Source: Comamonadaceae bacterium 2PF (GTDB taxonomy: Bacteria; Pseudomonadota; Gammaproteobacteria; Burkholderiales; Burkholderiaceae_C). From it: DNA of 64,000 nt. The number at the start of each line of letters is the position of its first letter. Within the stretch, counting starts at the first letter, position 1. Positions 8,874 through 17,519 of the stretch are shown piece after piece. The stretch is taken from assembly GCA_005502875.1 (NCBI GenBank), contig SCMV01000006.1, positions 48,857 through 112,856 on the forward strand, in the 5' to 3' direction. The notes beneath the pieces are model-generated. The model searched no databases and had not been told where the DNA came from. It saw nothing but the letters and a program-made list of their open reading frames with translations. Position numbers and translations under genes: made by a program.

Positions 8874-10430
8874 TCACTCCATGTTCGCCGGCACCACCGT
8901 CCAGTGCTGGCGGGTGTCGCCCTGCGAATTGACGCTTTCCATGTGAACCGGGAAGCCCCAAAGCCGTGCCACGTGCTTGAGCACCTCGCGCGTGCTGTCG
9001 TGCAGCGGGCGATCGTTGTGCTGCGTGTGGCGCAGGGTCAGCGACCGGTCGCCACGCAGGTTCACGCTCCAGACCTGGATGTTGGGCTCGCGCGAGCCCA
9101 GGTCGTACTGGCGTGACAGCGTCTCGCGCAACGCGCGGTAGCCCATCTCGTCGTGGATGGCGCTGACCTCGTACTCGCTGGCCTGCTCGTCGTCGCGGAT
9201 GGCAAACAGCCGGAAGTCGCGCATCACCTTCGGAGAAAGGAACTGCCCGATGAAGCTCTCGTCCTTGAAGTTGCGCATGGCGTAGTCGAGTGTCTTGAGC
9301 CAGGCGTGTTCTTCCTTGGGCGTGTTCTCGGCGGAACCCGCGAAATCCGGGAACCAATGCCGGTCTTCCGGCGTGGGCTTCTCGCAGATGCGCTTGAGGT
9401 CCGTGTACATCGCAAAGCCCAGCGCATACGGGTTCAGGCCGCTGTAGGCGCGGTGCCCCACCGGCGGCTGGAACACCACGTTGGTGTGCGACTGCAGCCA
9501 CTCCATCATGATGCCGTCGGTCAGGTGACCGTCTTCGTACATGGTGTTGAGCAGCGTGTAGTGCCAGAACGTGGCCCAGCCTTCGTTCATGACCTGGGTC
9601 TGGCGCTGCGGGTAGAAGTACTGCGCCACCTTGCGCACGATGCGCACGATCTCGCGCTGCCAGGGCTCGAGCAGCGGCGCGTGCTTCTCGATGAAGTAGA
9701 GCAGGTTCTCCTGCGGCTCGGCCGGGAAGCGCCTCACGGCCTCCTCCTCGGGGCGGTCGGCACGACGCGGCAGCGTGCGCCACAGGTCGTTGACCTGCTG
9801 CTGCAGGTAGGCCTCGCGCTCTTCGCGGCGGGCCAGTTCCTTGTCAAGCGAGAGCTTGCCTGGGCGGCGGTAGCGGTCCACGCCGTGGTTCATCAGCGCG
9901 TGGCAGCTGTCGAGCAGCTCTTCGACGGCGTCGATGCCATGGCGCTCTTCGCAGCGGGCCACGTAGTTCTTGGCGTAGACCAGGTAGTCGATGATGGAGC
10001 CGGCATCGGTCCACATCCGGAACAGGTAGTTGCCCTTGAAGAAGCTGTTGTGCCCGTAGGCCGCGTGCGCGATCACCAGGGCCTGCATGGCCATGGTGTT
10101 CTCCTCCATCAGGTAGCTGATGCAGGGGTTGGAGTTGATGACGATCTCGTAGGCCAGCCCCATGTGGCCGCGGCGGTAGTTCTTCTCGGTGGCGATGAAC
10201 TCCTTGCCGTACGACCAGTGGCGGTAGTTCACCGGCATGCCCACGCTGGCGTAGGCGTCCATCATCTGCTCGGCGGTGATGATCTCGAGCTGGTTGGGGT
10301 AGGTGTCGAGCTTGTAGCGCTGCGCGGTGGCGCGGATGACGTCGTGGTACTCCTCGATCAGCTCGAAGGACCAGTCCGACAGCCCTGGCAGGGGTTTCTC
10401 GGCTCGATGGGGCGTCAGCAAGGCACTCAT
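8874..10430 (-). CDS. SpoVR family protein (YcgB-like)
   Basis: A 518-residue cytoplasmic protein matching the SpoVR/YcgB family (WSFELIEEYHDVIRATAQRY; MGLAYEIVINSNPCISYLMEEN; NEGWATFWHY; RNFKDESFIGQF). In Bacillus SpoVR affects spore cortex; in non-sporulating proteobacteria its role is unclear, but it travels with yeaGH in stress operons. The start at 10430 overlaps the yeaH stop by 4 bp (ATGA), which shows coupling; the longer 803-residue reading of this frame is out-of-frame yeaH. It is the last gene of prkA-yeaH-spoVR. Confidence 0.95.
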   Translation of the reverse strand: MSALLTPHRAEKPLPGLSDWSFELIEEYHDVIRATAQRYKLDTYPNQLEIITAEQMMDAYASVGMPVNYRHWSYGKEFIATEKNYRRGHMGLAYEIVINSNPCISYLMEENTMAMQALVIAHAAYGHNSFFKGNYLFRMWTDAGSIIDYLVYAKNYVARCEERHGIDAVEELLDSCHALMNHGVDRYRRPGKLSLDKELARREEREAYLQQQVNDLWRTLPRRADRPEEEAVRRFPAEPQENLLYFIEKHAPLLEPWQREIVRIVRKVAQYFYPQRQTQVMNEGWATFWHYTLLNTMYEDGHLTDGIMMEWLQSHTNVVFQPPVGHRAYSGLNPYALGFAMYTDLKRICEKPTPEDRHWFPDFAGSAENTPKEEHAWLKTLDYAMRNFKDESFIGQFLSPKVMRDFRLFAIRDDEQASEYEVSAIHDEMGYRALRETLSRQYDLGSREPNIQVWSVNLRGDRSLTLRHTQHNDRPLHDSTREVLKHVARLWGFPVHMESVNSQGDTRQHWTVVPANME

Positions 10431-11728
10431 GCGTCCACTCCTTCCTTCTTGAACAGTTCGCGAAAGACCGGGTAGATCTGCGAGGCCTCCAGCACCTTGC
10501 GCATCGCAAAGTGCTTGTGCGTCTCGGCCAGGCTCAGGTACTCGTCCCAGAGGTTCTGCTCGGTCTGGGCCACCTGCACGTAAGCGTAGTAGCGCACCAG
10601 CGGCAGGATCTTTTCTTCCAGGATCTCCTTGCAGCGGCTGGAGTCGTGGTGCCAGTTGTCGCCGTCGGAGGCCTGGGCCACGTACAGGTTCCACTCGTTG
10701 GTCGGGTAGCGCGCGCGGATGACCTCGTCGAGCAGCACCAGGGCGCTCGAGACCACCGTGCCGCCGGTCTCGGTGGCGTGGAAGAAGTCGTCTTCGTTGA
10801 CCTCTTGGGCTTGCGTGTGGTGGCGGATGAAGACCAGCTCGATCTTGTCGTAGTGGCGTGTGAGGAACAGGTACAGCAGGATGAAGAATCGCTTGGACAG
10901 CTCCTTGCGTTGCTCGTCCATCGAGCCGGAAACGTCCATCACGCAGAACATCACGGCCTTGGTGGTGGGCACCGGCACCTTGACGCGGCTGCGAAAGCGC
11001 AGGTCGATCGGGTCGAGGAAGGGGATGCCAGCCACGCGACCACGCAAGTGCCTGATGCGCGCCTCGAGCTGCTCGAGCTCGACAGCATGATCGTGGTCGA
11101 GCGCATCGTCGCCCTCTTGCTTTTCCGCCCGCAGCGCGGCCATGCGTTCTTCGAGCTCTTCGATCTCGCGGCGGCTGCTCGCGCCCAGTGCGATGCGGCG
11201 GCCGAGTGCCCCGCGCATCGAGCGCACCACGTGCAGGTTGTTGGGCGTGCCATCGTTGCTGAAGCCGGCGCGGTGGCTCTTCCACTCGGGCACCTCGGCC
11301 AGCGCCGTCTTGACCATGTTGGGCAGGGCCAGGTCCTCGAAGAAGACCTGCATGAACTCTTCCTTGCTCAGGCTGAAGACGAAGTCGTCTTCGCCTTCGC
11401 CCGAATCGCTGGCCTCGCCCGAGCCGCTGCCCTGCCCGCCCCCACCTTGTGGTTTTTCGATGCGGTCACCCCGCACGTACTCGCGGTTGCCAGGGTGCAC
11501 CACGTCGCGCGTGCCCCCGTCACCATGGCGAAACACCGGCTCACCCAGGTCCCGCTTGGGGATGGCGATGTCCTCGCCCTTTTCGATGTCGCGGATGCTG
11601 CGGCCGTTGATGGCCCGCTGCACGGCTTCTCGGACCTGGTCCTTGTGGCGGCGCAGGAAACGCTCGCGGTTGCCGATGGATTTGTTCTTCCCCGCGAGGC
11701 GTCTGTCGATGATGTGTTGCCGTGTCAT
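10427..11728 (-). CDS. yeaH: YeaH/YhbH family protein (DUF444)
   Basis: A 433-residue soluble protein of the DUF444 family. A basic N-terminus (RRLAGKNKSIGNRERFLRRH) is followed by a Gly/Ser-rich segment (QGGGGQGSGSGEASDSGEGE, about 115-135). The C-terminal half is a von Willebrand A-like domain with a MIDAS-type DVSGSMD motif. It is always found next to the PrkA kinase and is thought to act with it under starvation and stress. It lies between prkA (gap of about 115 bases containing a repeat) and spoVR (4-bp overlap). Confidence 0.95.
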   Translation of the reverse strand: MTRQHIIDRRLAGKNKSIGNRERFLRRHKDQVREAVQRAINGRSIRDIEKGEDIAIPKRDLGEPVFRHGDGGTRDVVHPGNREYVRGDRIEKPQGGGGQGSGSGEASDSGEGEDDFVFSLSKEEFMQVFFEDLALPNMVKTALAEVPEWKSHRAGFSNDGTPNNLHVVRSMRGALGRRIALGASSRREIEELEERMAALRAEKQEGDDALDHDHAVELEQLEARIRHLRGRVAGIPFLDPIDLRFRSRVKVPVPTTKAVMFCVMDVSGSMDEQRKELSKRFFILLYLFLTRHYDKIELVFIRHHTQAQEVNEDDFFHATETGGTVVSSALVLLDEVIRARYPTNEWNLYVAQASDGDNWHHDSSRCKEILEEKILPLVRYYAYVQVAQTEQNLWDEYLSLAETHKHFAMRKVLEASQIYPVFRELFKKEGVDA

Positions 11729-11771
11729 GTACGCAGTCCGCCGTTTTTATCCGAGCGGCCACCACGGATCC

Positions 11772-11835
11772 GGCTTTGCCGGGCCGCTGGTGGCGCCCCC
11801 TTGAGGGGGAGCGCCGGAAGGCGCTCGGGGGTGGG
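11772..11835. repeat. REP-like palindromic element in the prkA-yeaH gap
   Basis: The gap between prkA and yeaH is filled by nested GC-rich palindromes: CGGCTTTGCCG, then GGCGCCCCC-TTGA-GGGGGAGCGCC (11792-11815), then GCGCTCGGGGG. The CCCTTGAGGGGG core is a motif I know as a dispersed intergenic repeat in Burkholderiales. It may attenuate or stabilise the operon message. There is no second copy in the window, so calling it a family is from memory rather than shown here. Confidence 0.55.
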
Positions 11836-11843
11836 CCATCAGA

Positions 11844-13766
11844 TCAAGAGCTCTTCCTCACGCGCAGGTACCACTCGCACAGCAGCCGAACCTGCTTGGC
11901 CGTGTAGCCCTTCTCGACCATGCGGTTGACGAAGTCTTCGTGCTTCTTGACCTCGTCGGCGCTGGCCTTGGCGTTGAAGCTGATGACCGGCAACAGCTCT
12001 TCGGTGTTGCTGAACATCTTCTTCTCGATCACCGTGCGCAGCTTCTCGTAACTGGTCCACAGCGGGTTTTTGCCGCTGTTGTTGGCGCGAGCGCGCAGCA
12101 CGAAGTTGACGATCTCGTTGCGGAAGTCCTTCGGGTTGGCGATGCCGGCGGGCTTTTCGATCTTCTCCAGCTCTGCGTTGAGCGAGCCGCGGTCGAAGAT
12201 CTCGCCCGTGTCGGTGTCGCGGTACTCCTGGTCCTGGATCCAGTAGTCGGCGTAGGTCACGTAGCGGTCGAAGATGTTCTGGCCGTACTCGGAGTAGCTC
12301 TCCAGGTAAGCCGTCTGGATCTCCTTGCCGATGAACTCGGCGTAGCGCGGCGCCAGCATCTCCTTGATGTAGGCGATGTACTTCTGCTCCGTCTCGGCCG
12401 GGAACTGCTCGCGCTCGATCTGCTGCTCCAGCACGTACATCAGGTGCACGGGGTTGGCCGCCACCTCGGCGCTGTCGAAGTTGAAGACCTTGGAGATGAT
12501 CTTGAAGGCAAAGCGCGTGGAGATGCCGCTCATGCCCTCGTCGACGCCCGCGTAATCACGGTACTCTTGAATCGACTTGGCCTTGGGGTCGGTGTCCTTG
12601 AGGCTCTCGCCGTCGTAGACCTGCATCTTGCTGTAGATGCTGGAGTTCTCGGGCTCCTTCAAGCGCGTGAGCACCGCGAACTGGCTCATCATCTTGAGCG
12701 TGCCTGGTGCGCAGGGCGCCGCGGCCAGCGACGAACCCCTCACCAGCTTCTCGTAGATCTTGATCTCCTCGCTCACGCGCAGGCAGTAAGGCACCTTGAC
12801 GATGTAGATGCGGTCGAGGAAGGCCTCGTTGTTCTTGTTGTTGCGGAAGGCCTTCCACTCGCTTTCGTTCGAGTGGGCCAGCACCACCCCGTCGAACGGA
12901 ATGGCGCCAAAACCTTCGGTGCCCTTGAAGTTGCCTTCTTGCGTGGCCGTCAGCAGCGGGTGCAGCACCTTGATGGGCGCCTTGAACATTTCCACGAACT
13001 CGAGCAGGCCCTGGTTGGCCAGGCACAGGCCACCGGAGTAGCTGTAGGCGTCCGGGTCGTCCTGCGCGTAGGTTTCGAGCTTGCGGATGTCGACCTTGCC
13101 GACCAGCGAGCTGATATCCTGGTTGTTCTCGTCACCCGGTTCGGTCTTGGCGATGCCCACCTGCTTGAGGATGCTGGGGTAGCGCTTGACCACCTTGAAC
13201 TGGCGGATGTCACCGCCGAACTCTTCAAGGCGCTTGACGGCCCAGGGGCTGAGGATGCGCTGCAGGTAACGGCGGGGGATGCCGTATTCCTTCTCGAGGA
13301 TGGGGCCGTCTTCCGTCGGGTCGAACAGGCCCAGCGGCGACTCGTTCACGGGCGAGCCCTTGATGGCGTAGAACGGCACCTTCTCGGCCAGCAGCTTGAG
13401 CCGCTCGGCGATCGAAGACTTGCCGCCACCCACCGGGCCCAGCAGGTAGAGGATCTGCTTCTTTTCTTCGAGGCCCTGCGCGGCATGGCGGAAGTAGCTC
13501 ACCACCTGCTCGATGGCGTCTTCCATGCCGTAGAACTCTTCGAAGGCCGGGTAGATCTTGATGACCTTGTTGGTGAAGATGCGAGACAGGCGCGGGTCGT
13601 TGCGCGTGTCGATCATCTGGGGCTCACCGATGGCCAGGAGCATGCGCTCGGCGGCGGTGGCAAACGCGGTCTTGTCGCGCTTGCAGATGTCGAGGTACTC
13701 CTCGAGGGTGTATTCCTCTTCGCGGGTGCGCTCGTAGCGGGCGGCGAAATTGCTGATCACGTCCAT
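11844..13766 (-). CDS. yeaG: PrkA family serine protein kinase (YeaG)
   Basis: A 640-residue cytoplasmic protein with an N-terminal AAA-like ATPase domain (Walker A GPVGGGKSS near residues 112-120) and a C-terminal kinase-like PrkA domain. Family motifs include TRNDPRLSRIF, PVNESPLGLFDP, DIRQFKVVKRYPSIL and RISTRFAFKI-type sequence (GISTRFAFKIISKVF). E. coli YeaG is an autophosphorylating kinase involved in nitrogen starvation and stationary-phase survival. GGAGG lies eight bases before the ATG. It is first gene of the prkA-yeaH-spoVR operon. Confidence 0.96.
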   Translation of the reverse strand: MDVISNFAARYERTREEEYTLEEYLDICKRDKTAFATAAERMLLAIGEPQMIDTRNDPRLSRIFTNKVIKIYPAFEEFYGMEDAIEQVVSYFRHAAQGLEEKKQILYLLGPVGGGKSSIAERLKLLAEKVPFYAIKGSPVNESPLGLFDPTEDGPILEKEYGIPRRYLQRILSPWAVKRLEEFGGDIRQFKVVKRYPSILKQVGIAKTEPGDENNQDISSLVGKVDIRKLETYAQDDPDAYSYSGGLCLANQGLLEFVEMFKAPIKVLHPLLTATQEGNFKGTEGFGAIPFDGVVLAHSNESEWKAFRNNKNNEAFLDRIYIVKVPYCLRVSEEIKIYEKLVRGSSLAAAPCAPGTLKMMSQFAVLTRLKEPENSSIYSKMQVYDGESLKDTDPKAKSIQEYRDYAGVDEGMSGISTRFAFKIISKVFNFDSAEVAANPVHLMYVLEQQIEREQFPAETEQKYIAYIKEMLAPRYAEFIGKEIQTAYLESYSEYGQNIFDRYVTYADYWIQDQEYRDTDTGEIFDRGSLNAELEKIEKPAGIANPKDFRNEIVNFVLRARANNSGKNPLWTSYEKLRTVIEKKMFSNTEELLPVISFNAKASADEVKKHEDFVNRMVEKGYTAKQVRLLCEWYLRVRKSS

Positions 13767-13784
13767 GCTGACCTCCTCGTCAAC

Positions 13785-13807
13785 GACCTGTCTGGATGAC
13801 CTGTCTG
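13785..13807. repeat. Tandem direct repeat upstream of prkA
   Basis: Two copies of GACCTGTCTG (13785-13794 and 13798-13807) with a 13-base period, 19-41 bases upstream of the prkA start. The position fits an operator or promoter-proximal activator site, but no known regulator motif is recognised. Confidence 0.3.
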
Positions 13808-13908
13808 TTCAACGCCTGAAGATCGGCCCGGTTTACCCGTCTGGTGACACCGGCGCGACCACTCAAGCATCGCCTTCACACCAAAGATCGTGGAAATCAC
13901 ACCCTCGA

Positions 13909-13939
13909 GGTGGGCAAAGAAAAGCGCTTTTTACCCACC
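13909..13939 (-). terminator. Long inverted repeat, candidate terminator after the GspE-like gene
   Basis: GGTGGG and CCCACC flank a 12-bp perfect palindrome AAAAGCGCTTTT (13920-13931), giving a 31-base nested inverted repeat. It lies about 105 bases past the gspE-like stop and about 145 bases before prkA, in a 275-base gap with no gene. On the minus strand the inner hairpin is followed by CTTTG, so it could end the upstream transcript; it could equally be a protein-binding site. Confidence 0.4.
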
Positions 13940-14041
13940 AGACGGTGTGAACCCGTCGCCCCTATCTTGCACCTTTTTTCGGGTTTGCGTGCGGCAGCCC
14001 AACAACAAACGGGCCTCGCCACACAACTTCACCGCATCGCC

Positions 14042-16534
14042 TCAGGCATTGCTGCTGGCGCGCACTTCTTCCATGCTGGTGAACCCGGAGAGGACCTTCT
14101 CGATGCCGTCCTGACGCAGCGTGCGCATGCCCTCGCGCAAGGCATGGGCGAGCAGCATGTCGGGGCTGGCACCGGTCTGGATCAGGCGGCGTGTTTCGGC
14201 GTTGACCACCAACAGTTCGTGCAACCCCAGGCGGCCTTTGTGCCCGGTGTGGCTGCAATGATCGCAACCGGGGCTGTGCCAGTGCAGCAGATGCCCATCC
14301 ACGGCAAAACGCGCCTGCCATTCAGCCCGCAGTGAATCGCGGGTGACGCCGGTCGGCTCTTGCCCGAAAACGTGCAGGTACTCGTCCAACCAGCCCTCGA
14401 CCTGCTCCTCGCTGGCCGGCTCGCTGACCTTGCAGGCCGGGCACAGGCGGCGCACCAGGCGCTGGGCCAGCACGCACAACAGCGAGTCGGCAAAGCTGAA
14501 CGGGTCCATGCCCATGTCGAGCAAGCGGGTGACGGTTTCCGGTGCGCTGTTGGTGTGCAGGGTCGACAGCACCAGGTGACCGGTCAGCGAGGCCTCGATG
14601 GCCGTGCGCGCCGTCTCGGTGTCGCGCATTTCGCCCACCATGATGACGTCCGGATCAGCGCGCAGCAGCGCTCGCAAAGCCTTGGCAAAGGTCCAGTCGA
14701 TCTTGGGGTTGACCTGCACTTGTCGCAGGCCCGGCTGGGTGATTTCCACCGGGTCCTCGGCCGTCCAGATCTTGCGCTCGGGAACGTTGATGAAGCTCAG
14801 CGCCGAGTGCAGGGTCGTGGTCTTGCCCGATCCGGTGGGCCCGACGCACAGCACCATGCCGTAGGGGCGCTCCATGGCCGATTGCAGCCGGCTGAGGTTG
14901 TTGGGGCTCAGGCCGATCTTGTCAAGCGGCATCGGGCGGGACGAGCCCAGGATGCGCATGACCACGTCTTCCAGGCCATTGTTGGTCGGGATGGTGGCCA
15001 CCCGCAACTCGATGCGGTATTGGGGCACGAAGCGCGCGAAGTTGATCTTGCCGTCCTGCGGCTTGCGGCGCTCGGAGATGTCGAGGTCGCACATGATCTT
15101 GATGCGCGCGATGACGGCGCTGCGGTAGGTGTGCGGCAGCTCCAGGTAGGGCACGAGCTGGCCGTCCTTGCGAAAGCGGATCTTGACCTTGTCGCGCCCG
15201 GCGTAGCCCTCGACGTGGATGTCGGAGACGCCCTGGTTGTGGGCCTCGACGATCATGGTGTTGATCAGCCGCACCAGGGAGTTGTCGCTCTGCTCGATGG
15301 AGCGGTCTTCCTGCAGGTCACCGTCCTGCTCGCGCTCGAGGTCTTCGACCAGCCGGCCGGTGGCCGCAGAGTCGAGCTCGTAGGCGGGCAGGGTCAGCTC
15401 GTGGATGTTGAACGGCACGGCGGCCACGTCGGCGCCCAGCTTGCCGTAGGCGTCGCGCAGGGCCCATTCGATCTGCGTGGACTGCGCCAGCACCGGCACG
15501 ATGCGGCACTGGCTGGCGAACTCCAGCTCCGACAGCACGATGCGCTTGCTCGGGTCTTCGACCGCCACGATCAGGCTGCCATCGCGCCACATCAGGGGCA
15601 CGGCGCTCAGGCGCGCAGCGACCGAGAACGGCACCTTGGTCAAGGCTTCCGGGTCGATCGGGAACTGCATCAGGTCGACCAGCGGGTAGCCCATCTTGCG
15701 GGCCAGCGCATCGATCAGGTCCTGGCGGGTGATCAGGCCCAAACGGACCATCAGCTCGCCCAAAGGCACGGTGCGGTCGCTCTGCTGCTGCCGCAGCGCG
15801 TCTTCAAGCTGCGCCTCGGTGATCAAGCCCAGCGCGATCAGCGCCTCGCCGATGCGGATCATCGGCATGCGGCTTTGCTGCTCCAGCGCGCCCAGCAGCT
15901 GCTCGGGGCTGACGACCTGTTGGTTGAGCAGGATGTCGCCGAGCTTGCGCTGTCGCATGGCGGCCTGCAGGGCCAAGGCCTGGTCGACCTGCTCCAGCGT
16001 CAGCACCTCGCCAGCCACCAGCGCCTCGCCCAAAGGCGGGCCCAGGTGGGTGGCCACGATGGCTTCGCGGGGCACGAACATCCGGGTCACGCCCCCGGCC
16101 TCGTCCTCGGGCGGGAACAGGAACAGGCCAAAGTTCGATTCGATCCAGCCGATGGTCTGGCCGCGCAGCTCGCCGCCACCTTGCAGCTCGATGACATATT
16201 CGGTGGCCGGCCGCTCGCTCAGGGCCTGGGCGTGCTCGCCAGCGCCTTCGAGCGGCTCGGCCAAGGGCATGAGCGGCCGCTTGAGGCTGAGGCTGCGGAA
16301 CTGCCCGAAGCGCAGCGGCATGGTGGTGCGGGCCGGCGGCACCTGGATGTGGGCGACCTGGTCTTCGGGCACGAACAGGTTGAGTCGGCCCTGCATGACG
16401 CGCCCATTGAGCCCGACGATCTCGCAAGGCTCATGGTCGAGCTGCGCCCGCGCCGTGGGGTAGCTGGCCAGGGGCGGCGTCGGCCAGCGAAACCCGACGG
16501 GTTCGGCGGCGATGGGGTCGAGGTCGTCGGACAT
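14042..16534 (-). CDS. GspE/PulE/PilB-family ATPase with tandem MshEN repeats
   Basis: An 830-residue secretion/type IV pilus ATPase. An N-terminal region of about 165 residues, not recognised, is followed by four MshEN-type 24-residue motifs at residues 167-190, 197-220, 227-250 and 257-280, each separated by six residues (LGEALV..., LGDILL..., IGEALIALGLI..., LGELMVRLGLI...). The ATPase core has Walker A GPTGSGKTTT (565-574), an Asp box and Walker B PDVIMVGEMRD (628-638) and a zinc CxxC pair (CPAC at 698-701, later CDHC). MshEN motifs bind c-di-GMP. The ATG at 16534 has AGGATGG upstream; a GTG at 16561 is less likely. It stands alone, without gsp or pil partners nearby, so its pathway is open. 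Confidence 0.88.
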   Translation of the reverse strand: MSDDLDPIAAEPVGFRWPTPPLASYPTARAQLDHEPCEIVGLNGRVMQGRLNLFVPEDQVAHIQVPPARTTMPLRFGQFRSLSLKRPLMPLAEPLEGAGEHAQALSERPATEYVIELQGGGELRGQTIGWIESNFGLFLFPPEDEAGGVTRMFVPREAIVATHLGPPLGEALVAGEVLTLEQVDQALALQAAMRQRKLGDILLNQQVVSPEQLLGALEQQSRMPMIRIGEALIALGLITEAQLEDALRQQQSDRTVPLGELMVRLGLITRQDLIDALARKMGYPLVDLMQFPIDPEALTKVPFSVAARLSAVPLMWRDGSLIVAVEDPSKRIVLSELEFASQCRIVPVLAQSTQIEWALRDAYGKLGADVAAVPFNIHELTLPAYELDSAATGRLVEDLEREQDGDLQEDRSIEQSDNSLVRLINTMIVEAHNQGVSDIHVEGYAGRDKVKIRFRKDGQLVPYLELPHTYRSAVIARIKIMCDLDISERRKPQDGKINFARFVPQYRIELRVATIPTNNGLEDVVMRILGSSRPMPLDKIGLSPNNLSRLQSAMERPYGMVLCVGPTGSGKTTTLHSALSFINVPERKIWTAEDPVEITQPGLRQVQVNPKIDWTFAKALRALLRADPDVIMVGEMRDTETARTAIEASLTGHLVLSTLHTNSAPETVTRLLDMGMDPFSFADSLLCVLAQRLVRRLCPACKVSEPASEEQVEGWLDEYLHVFGQEPTGVTRDSLRAEWQARFAVDGHLLHWHSPGCDHCSHTGHKGRLGLHELLVVNAETRRLIQTGASPDMLLAHALREGMRTLRQDGIEKVLSGFTSMEEVRASSNA

Positions 16535-16632
16535 GGTGAACCATCCTAGGCAAGCGCTCACCAGGCAAAGGATGGAACAGAGCCGGGTTTTGGGGCGTGC
16601 ATTTCGGCACGGAAAACGGCAAGATCAGGGTC

Positions 16633-17502
16633 ATGAAAGCGTCCACCGCCCTGTTGGCACGCCAGCCCGTCGGGCTCAGTTTGCGTGCGCCACACCTGGC
16701 CGACCTGCTGGGCTTGTCGCCTGCCCTGGGCTTCGTCGAGGTGCGCGCGAGCGACATCGGGGCCCTCGAGGGGGTGCCGCAGGACAGCCTGCGGGAGCTG
16801 GCTTCGCGTTGGCCCCTGGCCGTTCAGGTCAGCGAGATCGGCGTGGGTGGGGAAGTCGGCCTGGTGGAGCGCCCGCTGGAAGAGCTCGATCGCCTGGCGG
16901 GTTTGCACCCCAGGCGACTGAGCCTGCCCTTGACGCCTGAGCGAGACCCGGGGGCCCTGGCAGCGGTGGTGGAGGTGATCCAGTCGCGCCTGGGACAGCC
17001 CGTGCTGCTGGAGCTCGGCCTGCACGCCGATGCCCTGGGGCACACGCTGAAGCTGGCCGACCTGGCCCGCCAGACCCGCAGCCGCCTGACCCTGGAGCCC
17101 GACCGCCTGCTGGCCCAGGCACTGGGTCGTGTTCGGGCCAGTTCGGGCGCCCCCACCTCAGACAGGCTCCTGTGGCAGCGGGCCACCGCTTTGGTGCTGG
17201 ACACGGTCTGGTCCCTGCCACCTTCGCTGATCGGGCAGGTCCGCATGGGCGGGTTCCGCGATGTGCTGCCCGCGCAGCCGTCGCCCCGGCCCTCGGGAGC
17301 CGACCGCAGTCAACGGGTTTCACCGACGGGGTGGGCCCTGTTGCGCCAGGCCCTGGAGCACCTGGGACCGGTGCCCACGGCGATGGCCTGGGACTCGGAC
17401 CTGCCAGGCCTGGCGGTGCTGCTGGACGAGGTCAGGCTGGCCTCTGAGCTGATGGCCGAGGTGGGTGCCGATGGCGAAGAAGCGCTCGAATTGGACGATT
17501 GA
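16633..17502 (+). CDS. Degenerate DUF692 (MbnB-like) family protein
   Basis: A 289-residue soluble protein. Its frame follows DUF692 from end to end: VGLSLRAPHLADLL near the start, FVEVRASD, PLAVQVSEIGVGG, GQPVLLELGL, PPSLIGQVRMGGF and the ending GPVPTAMAWDSDLPGLAVLLDE. In active DUF692/MbnB enzymes these segments carry iron ligands (LHG, IEN, LDVNN, HLAGH, IEWD). Here the first His is Gln65, the HLAGH histidines are Arg and Phe, the DVNN Asp position is Glu-Pro, and the final IEWD Glu is Ala, so the metal site looks lost. No DUF2063/MbnC-type partner adjoins it. The ATG at 16633 has AGGG upstream; a start at 16597 is possible. Function unknown, perhaps a pseudoenzyme. Confidence 0.7.
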   Translation: MKASTALLARQPVGLSLRAPHLADLLGLSPALGFVEVRASDIGALEGVPQDSLRELASRWPLAVQVSEIGVGGEVGLVERPLEELDRLAGLHPRRLSLPLTPERDPGALAAVVEVIQSRLGQPVLLELGLHADALGHTLKLADLARQTRSRLTLEPDRLLAQALGRVRASSGAPTSDRLLWQRATALVLDTVWSLPPSLIGQVRMGGFRDVLPAQPSPRPSGADRSQRVSPTGWALLRQALEHLGPVPTAMAWDSDLPGLAVLLDEVRLASELMAEVGADGEEALELDD

Positions 17503-17519
17503 GTCAGAAGCGGCTGAAC

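Noticed and set aside
8874..11285. 803-residue version of SpoVR
   Set aside because: The first 285 residues are out-of-frame yeaH; the coupled ATG at 10430 is the proper start.
11940..13799. 619-residue open frame on the plus strand
   Set aside because: Antisense to prkA; composition is Leu/Asp/His/Val-rich without motifs.
14360..16549. 729-residue open frame on the plus strand
   Set aside because: Antisense to the GspE-like ATPase, whose Walker motifs and zinc site are intact on the other strand.
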